Source: JAAFIP01 sp031431335 (GTDB lineage: Bacteria > Pseudomonadota > Gammaproteobacteria > Burkholderiales > Burkholderiaceae_C). From it: a stretch of DNA of 27,461 nucleotides. The stretch is from NCBI GenBank assembly GCA_031431335.1, contig JANPDG010000117.1, positions 1-27,461 of the forward strand, read 5' to 3'. The notes below the pieces were generated by a model. The model was not told the DNA's origin. It did not search any database and worked only from the letters and a program-made list of their open reading frames with translations. The position numbers and the translations under genes are program-made. Position 1 is the stretch's first letter. Each line of letters starts with the position of its first letter. Of the stretch, positions 22,971 through 27,461 are shown one piece after another.

Positions 22971-24149
22971 ATGAACTTACTAAATGCATTATCATTATTA
23001 TTGGGGTTAACCCTGATTTTTAATGCGCAAGCTGCACCTGCGCGAGCGGTTGCGTCGGGTTCGCCTATCCATGTGGGTCAGTTGGCCTCTACAACCAATC
23101 CATTGGTCAGTGGCATGGCTACAGATTACATCGGTGGTATCGAGTTAGCTTTCAAGCGCATCAATAGTCAGGGCGGGATCCAAGGGCGTGCTATCAAGCT
23201 GCTCACGATTGATGATGGGTTTGATGCGAATAAGTCTGTCGAGTTGACTGAGCAGCTCGTTACGCAGAGCGACGTATTGGCGATGGTGGGTAATATGGGT
23301 ACGCTGCCGCTGCTCAAGTTGGCAGAGTCGGGCACGCTAGAAAAACACAGTCTTGCCAGTTTCGCTCCCATGACGGGTCTGCAGTCAGCGCTAGATAAAC
23401 CACAGGTCTTTGCACTCAGAGCGAGTTACGAAGACGAAGTTCTGGCAATGCTCAAGCACAGCGCACAATTGGGTCGAAATAAGGTGGCTTACCTGTACTT
23501 TGAGGCTGGTGTGGGTGTTCATTTGGCCAAGTTGGCACCCGAGATGGCCCAACAGGCCAAAGTCAATCTTTTGGGTGTAAAGGGTTTTGCCATTACGAAA
23601 GACCGCGCTGTACAAGAGGCAGCTGTAGCAGATGCGCTGAAAACATTAAACGGCGAATTGGCTCGCGCTACACCCCAAGCGGTTATTTTGATAGCCATTG
23701 GCGGGGCACATAGCGAGGCAGTTAAAGCAGTGCGCAAGTCCTATGGCGCAGGTATACCTATCTACTCGTTAGGCCAAATTAATCCAGACACGTTGATTAA
23801 AGACGTGGGTATTCAAATAGCCACGGGAGTGATGCTGTCGCAAGTTATGCCCGTGCCTAACGGTATCGATCTGGCTATTCAGCGTGAATTTCAGGCCGAC
23901 TTGCAGCGCTACGCCAATGGTCAATCAGGCAGCTACTTCCGTATCGAAGGCTACATAGCCGGGCGACTGCTCGCGGAGATGCTGCGCAGAACGAAAACAC
24001 TGACCCGCCAAGGGGTGTTGCAAACTGCACTCCGAGCTGGAGAGGTCAATCTCAGTGGATACCGGGTGGCATACAGCCCCGTGCAACGTAAGTCTTTGCA
24101 TCGCATAGAGCTGACGATGATCGGCCGTAACGGCAAGCTGATTCGCTAA
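22971..24149 (+). CDS. Branched-chain-amino-acid-type ABC substrate-binding protein
   Basis: The protein has 392 residues with a Sec signal peptide (MNLLNALSLLLGLTLIFNAQA). The mature part is a type I periplasmic binding fold: IHVGQLASTTNPLVSGMATDY, GIELAFKRINSQGGIQGR, TIDDGFDANKSVELTEQLV, FAPMTG. It is LivK-like, but no LivHMGF transporter genes follow. The next genes are an M20 hydrolase and a dipeptide permease, so it may serve a transporter elsewhere or act as a sensor. The start has a strong AAGGAG. Confidence 0.88.
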   Translation: MNLLNALSLLLGLTLIFNAQAAPARAVASGSPIHVGQLASTTNPLVSGMATDYIGGIELAFKRINSQGGIQGRAIKLLTIDDGFDANKSVELTEQLVTQSDVLAMVGNMGTLPLLKLAESGTLEKHSLASFAPMTGLQSALDKPQVFALRASYEDEVLAMLKHSAQLGRNKVAYLYFEAGVGVHLAKLAPEMAQQAKVNLLGVKGFAITKDRAVQEAAVADALKTLNGELARATPQAVILIAIGGAHSEAVKAVRKSYGAGIPIYSLGQINPDTLIKDVGIQIATGVMLSQVMPVPNGIDLAIQREFQADLQRYANGQSGSYFRIEGYIAGRLLAEMLRRTKTLTRQGVLQTALRAGEVNLSGYRVAYSPVQRKSLHRIELTMIGRNGKLIR

Positions 24150-24182
24150 ATTTATTCACATAACTATTAACCGCTCAGGGAC

Positions 24183-25358
24183 ATGATGAACAGTCAAGAA
24201 TTGCTCCGAAAACTAGTTGGTTTTCCCAGCGTATCCAGCGACTCTAATTTAGAGTTGGTGGATTTTGTTGCGCGCTACCTGGCGCAGTATGGTGTCGTTG
24301 CCCAAGTGATGCCCAGCAGCTGCGGGAAAAAAGCTAATTTATGGGCCTGTTTAGGGCCTACGCAAGATGGCGGATTATTGTTGTCGGGGCATAGCGATGT
24401 GGTGCCGGTCGTTGGGCAGCCTTGGGACTCGCCAGCATTCACTCTGACTGAGAAACAAGGCCGTTTGTATGGACGCGGCAGCTGCGATATGAAGGGGTTT
24501 TTGGCGAGTGTGCTGGCAGCAGTGCCTGCATTTTTACGCGCGCCTCTACACCGGCCAGTCTATATCGCATTGACTTTTGACGAAGAGGTAGGCTGCTTCG
24601 GTGCTGATGAGCTGGTCAGTCAAATGGGCGTGAGCTTGCCTATGCCTGCCATGGCCATCGTCGGTGAACCTAGTTTGATGCAGCCCATCACAGCGCACAA
24701 AGGTCTATGTGCGTATCACACCGTGATTACAGGGCGTGATGTCCATTCCAGTCTGTCGCATTTAGGTGCTAGTGCGGTACGCGCTGCTGCGCAGATTACC
24801 CAGTTTCTGTACGAGCTTTCAGACGAGCTCGCTACAGGCAACGTATGCAGCAACATGCAAACACCGCCGTTTAGCACCATCAACGTGGGCGTGATCAAGG
24901 GCGGCCAAGCGCGCAACATTGTGGCGCGTGAGGCGCACATCATGTGGGAGTACCGTTTCATACCCGGTGCACAGCCTGATTGGGCGGTGGAACAAGTTAA
25001 AAAATATGTACAGGAACGTATTTTGCCTAAACTGCATGAAACTGCACCTGATGCCAGCGTCATCACGCACCAGTTAGCGCATGTGCCTAGCTTTTTGGTA
25101 CAAGATGATTCGCCTGTAGTCAGCTTGGTCAAGCAGTTGACGGGGCAGACGTTGACATCCCGTGTGCCCTACGGGGCAGAGGCGGGACAATACCAAGCCG
25201 TTGGGATTGAGACAGTAATTTGTGGACCTGGCTCTATTGAGCAGGCACACCAGCCGAACGAATATCTTGAGAAAAACGAGTTAGCTAAGTGCGATGCATT
25301 TTTGCAGCATATTGCTTTGTGGGCGCAAACCATTGATGTCACAGCAGCGGTAGCCTAA
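24183..25358 (+). CDS. M20-family deacylase, acetylornithine deacetylase (ArgE)-like
   Basis: This zinc-dependent hydrolase removes an acyl group from an N-acyl amino acid or cleaves a small peptide. Numbered from ATG 24183, metal and catalytic residues are visible: His70 and Asp72 (SGHSDVVP), Asp102 (GRGSCDMKG), Glu134/Glu135 (TFDEEVG), Glu162 (VGEPS) and His356 (EQAHQPNEY). The AEAGQYQ and ICGPGSIEQAHQPNEYL segments are close to ArgE. A second ATG at 24186 is better spaced from AGGG. At 391 residues it has normal length. Its place inside a transport locus, away from arginine genes, suggests use in catabolism rather than arginine synthesis. Confidence 0.88.
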   Translation: MMNSQELLRKLVGFPSVSSDSNLELVDFVARYLAQYGVVAQVMPSSCGKKANLWACLGPTQDGGLLLSGHSDVVPVVGQPWDSPAFTLTEKQGRLYGRGSCDMKGFLASVLAAVPAFLRAPLHRPVYIALTFDEEVGCFGADELVSQMGVSLPMPAMAIVGEPSLMQPITAHKGLCAYHTVITGRDVHSSLSHLGASAVRAAAQITQFLYELSDELATGNVCSNMQTPPFSTINVGVIKGGQARNIVAREAHIMWEYRFIPGAQPDWAVEQVKKYVQERILPKLHETAPDASVITHQLAHVPSFLVQDDSPVVSLVKQLTGQTLTSRVPYGAEAGQYQAVGIETVICGPGSIEQAHQPNEYLEKNELAKCDAFLQHIALWAQTIDVTAAVA

Positions 25359-25363
25359 AGCGT

Positions 25364-26344
25364 ATGTTCTCATTCATTCTTCAGCGTCTTTTACAAGCTA
25401 TCGTGGTGATGGTGTCGGTAGCTTTGATCGCATTCATGCTGTTTCAGTATGTGGGCGATCCCGTGGTGTTTTTACTGGGCCAAGACGCTACACCTCAGCA
25501 AATTCAATCACTCAGAGCAGACTTAGGGCTGGATAAATCCTTCATTGTGCAGTTTGGTAATTTTTTAGCTAATGCAGTACAGGGAGAGTTTGGCTTGAGC
25601 TTGCGTCAAGGCGCTAAGGTTTCGCGACTTATAGCCGAGAGACTGCCTGCAACTTTAGAGTTGTCGCTTGTAGCCGCCGTTCTGGCTTTGGCTATAGGCA
25701 TTCCTATGGGTGTTTTCGCAGCGCTCAAGCGCCACAGCATTGCCAGTCAGTTGTTTATGGCAATTTCGCTGCTGGGCGTATCGCTGCCTACGTTTTTAAT
25801 TGGCATTGCGTTGATTTTAGTTTTTGCAGTGGGTTTAAGTTGGTTCCCCAGTTTTGGCCGCGGTGATGTGGTGCAAATTGGCTGGTGGAGTTCAGGCTTG
25901 TTAACAATCAAGGGTTGGTACCACATAGTGCTGCCAGCTATTACATTGGCAATTTTTCAGCTCACACTCATCATGCGATTGGTGCGCGCTGAGATGCTTG
26001 AAGTGCTGCGGACAGATTACATAAAGTTTGCACGGGCACGCGGCTTAGCTAACAGCGTTATTCATTTTGGCCATGCACTCAAAAATACGCTGGTACCTGT
26101 GATTACCATCACCGGCTTGCAATTAGGCGCGTTGATCGCTTTTGCCATCATCACAGAGACCGTATTTCAATGGCCAGGCATGGGGTTACTGTTTATTCAA
26201 GCTGTCACATTTGCCGATATTCCTGTCATGGCGGCTTACCTATGTTTGATTGCACTCATTTTTGTAGCGATTAATTTGATCGTGGATCTGCTGTATTTCG
26301 CAGTGGATCCGCGTTTGAGGGTGGACAAGAGTGCAGGGCATTGA
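25364..26344 (+). CDS. Dipeptide/oligopeptide ABC permease, DppB type
   Basis: This 326-residue inner-membrane protein begins with a membrane helix (LLQAIVVMVSVALIAFMLF). It carries the DppB/OppB hallmarks GLDKSFIVQFGNFLANAVQGEFGLSLR, the helix cluster from about 97, the ATPase-coupling loop EVLRTDYIKFARARGL, and the C-terminal FQWPGMGLLFIQAV. It starts 5 bp after the M20 gene. The partner DppC, D and F genes are not in the window and may lie downstream. Confidence 0.92.
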   Translation: MFSFILQRLLQAIVVMVSVALIAFMLFQYVGDPVVFLLGQDATPQQIQSLRADLGLDKSFIVQFGNFLANAVQGEFGLSLRQGAKVSRLIAERLPATLELSLVAAVLALAIGIPMGVFAALKRHSIASQLFMAISLLGVSLPTFLIGIALILVFAVGLSWFPSFGRGDVVQIGWWSSGLLTIKGWYHIVLPAITLAIFQLTLIMRLVRAEMLEVLRTDYIKFARARGLANSVIHFGHALKNTLVPVITITGLQLGALIAFAIITETVFQWPGMGLLFIQAVTFADIPVMAAYLCLIALIFVAINLIVDLLYFAVDPRLRVDKSAGH

Positions 26345-26402
26345 GATGGGCTCTTAATTTTTAATTTGTGACAGCGTTTATAAACTTACTAGGAGAAAAG
26401 AT

Positions 26403-27461
26403 ATGTCAGTGAAATTTATGAAGAAAACTGCTTTTAAGCGTTGCTTAATTGTGGGTGCAGTGATGGCGTTAACGGTAGGCTCCCTATCCGCCAAAACGAT
26501 TCGCATTGGCAACCAAGGTGATGCGCTGTCGATGGATCCGCATTCATTGAACGAAACTTTGCAGCTTAGCGTGACCGGCAATATCTATGAGCCTTTGGTG
26601 GGTCGCAATAAAGATCTGAGTCTTGCGCCAGCGCTGGCGACTAAATGGACTCAGCCGTCCCCCACTGTATGGCGCTTTGAACTGCGCAAAGGCGTGCAAT
26701 TTCACGATGGTTCGCCCTTTACTGCCGACGATGTACTGTTTAGCTTCGCCCGCGGCTCCGGCGATGGTTCTGATGTAAAGAGTTTTACTAATGACATTAA
26801 AGAAGTACGCAAAGTAGACGACTTCACAGTGGAAATTGAAACCAAGGCGCCTTTTCCTATCCTTCCCGATGTAATCTCGTTGATGTACATCATGAGCAAA
26901 AAGTGGTGCGAAATCAACCAAGCCACCAAACCAGTGGACCGCCGCAAAGGCATTGAAAACGCGGCATCTTTCAAAGCCAACGGAACAGGCCCTTTCCGCG
27001 TGCGCGAGCGCCAACCAGGCGTTAAAACTGTATTTACTTTGAGTTCTAACTACTGGGGGAAAGTCGATGGCAATGTCACCGAAGTGGTCTACACGCCCAT
27101 CAGTAACGATGCTACGCGCGTAGCTGCTTTGCTGTCAGGCGAGATCGATGTGATGGAGCCTGTGCCTGTGCAAGACGTGGCCCGCGTGAATGCCAGCGCC
27201 AATGCTAAAGCCCTTACAGGCCCTGAGCTGCGTACCATTTTTTTAGGGATGGACCAAAGTCGCGACGAGCTGCTGTACTCCAGTGTCAAAGGCAAAAACC
27301 CGTTCAAAGACAAGCGTGTACGCCAAGCGTTTTACCAAGCCATTGATATTGAAGGTATTAAACGCACCGTGATGCGCGGCGCGTCTAACCCTACTGCGCT
27401 GCTGATTGGCCCGGGCATCAACGGTTTTGATGCCAACCAAAACAAGCGCCTGCCGTATGAC
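26403..27461 (+). CDS. Peptide ABC transporter binding protein, DppA/OppA type (3' partial)
   Basis: The open frame runs from ATG 26403 to the window edge, giving 353 residues without a stop. AGGAG lies about 8 bases upstream. The signal peptide (about residues 1-30, ending SLSA) precedes the mature protein. Family 5 solute-binding motifs: SMDPHSLNET, NIYEPLVGRNKDL, WRFELRKGVQFHDGSPFTADDVLFS, NGTGPFRV and FKDKRVRQAFYQAID. Together with the DppB-type permease it forms a peptide or opine-like importer. About 150-180 C-terminal residues should lie beyond the window. Confidence 0.93.
   Translation, partial: MSVKFMKKTAFKRCLIVGAVMALTVGSLSAKTIRIGNQGDALSMDPHSLNETLQLSVTGNIYEPLVGRNKDLSLAPALATKWTQPSPTVWRFELRKGVQFHDGSPFTADDVLFSFARGSGDGSDVKSFTNDIKEVRKVDDFTVEIETKAPFPILPDVISLMYIMSKKWCEINQATKPVDRRKGIENAASFKANGTGPFRVRERQPGVKTVFTLSSNYWGKVDGNVTEVVYTPISNDATRVAALLSGEIDVMEPVPVQDVARVNASANAKALTGPELRTIFLGMDQSRDELLYSSVKGKNPFKDKRVRQAFYQAIDIEGIKRTVMRGASNPTALLIGPGINGFDANQNKRLPYD

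Noticed and set aside
1..27461. CRISPR arrays, tRNA or rRNA genes, insertion-sequence transposases, prophage genes
   Set aside because: I saw no direct-repeat/spacer pattern, no cloverleaf or rRNA sequence and no transposase or phage-like protein on either strand.

Overview
The window looks like a chromosomal piece of a betaproteobacterium of the order Burkholderiales, probably family Comamonadaceae (Rhodoferax/Limnohabitans/Polaromonas-like). The order sdhC-sdhD-sdhA-sdhB-sdhE-gltA, the SenA-type EgtB homologue, and the rubrerythrin / Fe-S protein / DUF3501 trio fit this group. The genus cannot be fixed from sequence reading alone. I see no rRNA, tRNA, transposase, phage gene or CRISPR array.

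Region 1 (1-9248) reads as a probable selenium/sulfur-betaine island. It holds the 3' part of a SenA/EgtB-type non-heme iron enzyme, a two-subunit molybdopterin oxidoreductase of the PsrA/PhsA/SoeA class (Fe-S subunit, then Tat-exported catalytic subunit), a convergent egtD (histidine trimethylation to hercynine, the substrate of SenA and EgtB), and a four-gene PhnD/PhnC/PhnE-type ABC importer. The importer's binding protein resembles the 'putative selenate' branch of the PhnD family. Together they suggest uptake of a selenium (or phosphonate-like) oxyanion, redox conversion, and incorporation into selenoneine or ergothioneine. The selenium link is inference from family resemblance and neighbourhood. 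senB and senC are not in the window.

Region 2 (9267-16647) is core metabolism on the minus strand: a long-chain acyl-CoA synthetase, then citrate synthase and succinate dehydrogenase in canonical order, with a strong intrinsic terminator after gltA.

Region 3 (16648-21881) is redox and stress related. A minus-strand operon encodes a HiPIP, a 58-residue DUF2256 zinc-ribbon-like protein and an Fe-S bacterial (6-4) photolyase/cryptochrome of the PhrB type. Divergent from it lie rubrerythrin, a GlpC/HdrD-like Fe-S protein and DUF3501. The Fe-S protein gene is bracketed by two related inverted-repeat (MITE-like) elements.

Region 4 (21938-27461) has a LysR regulator divergent from an amino-acid-type binding protein, an M20/ArgE-type deacylase, a DppB-type permease and a truncated DppA-type binding protein: a likely uptake-and-hydrolysis locus for an acylated amino acid or small peptide.

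The most striking structure is a short dispersed repeat with a nearly invariant core, present in four copies. Two copies are intergenic (one spans a stop codon). The other two lie inside unrelated protein genes (SenA-like and photolyase), in the same orientation and the same reading frame, adding the shared peptide IANYPISTSE to both proteins. This resembles, in principle, the protein-coding palindromic elements of Rickettsia.
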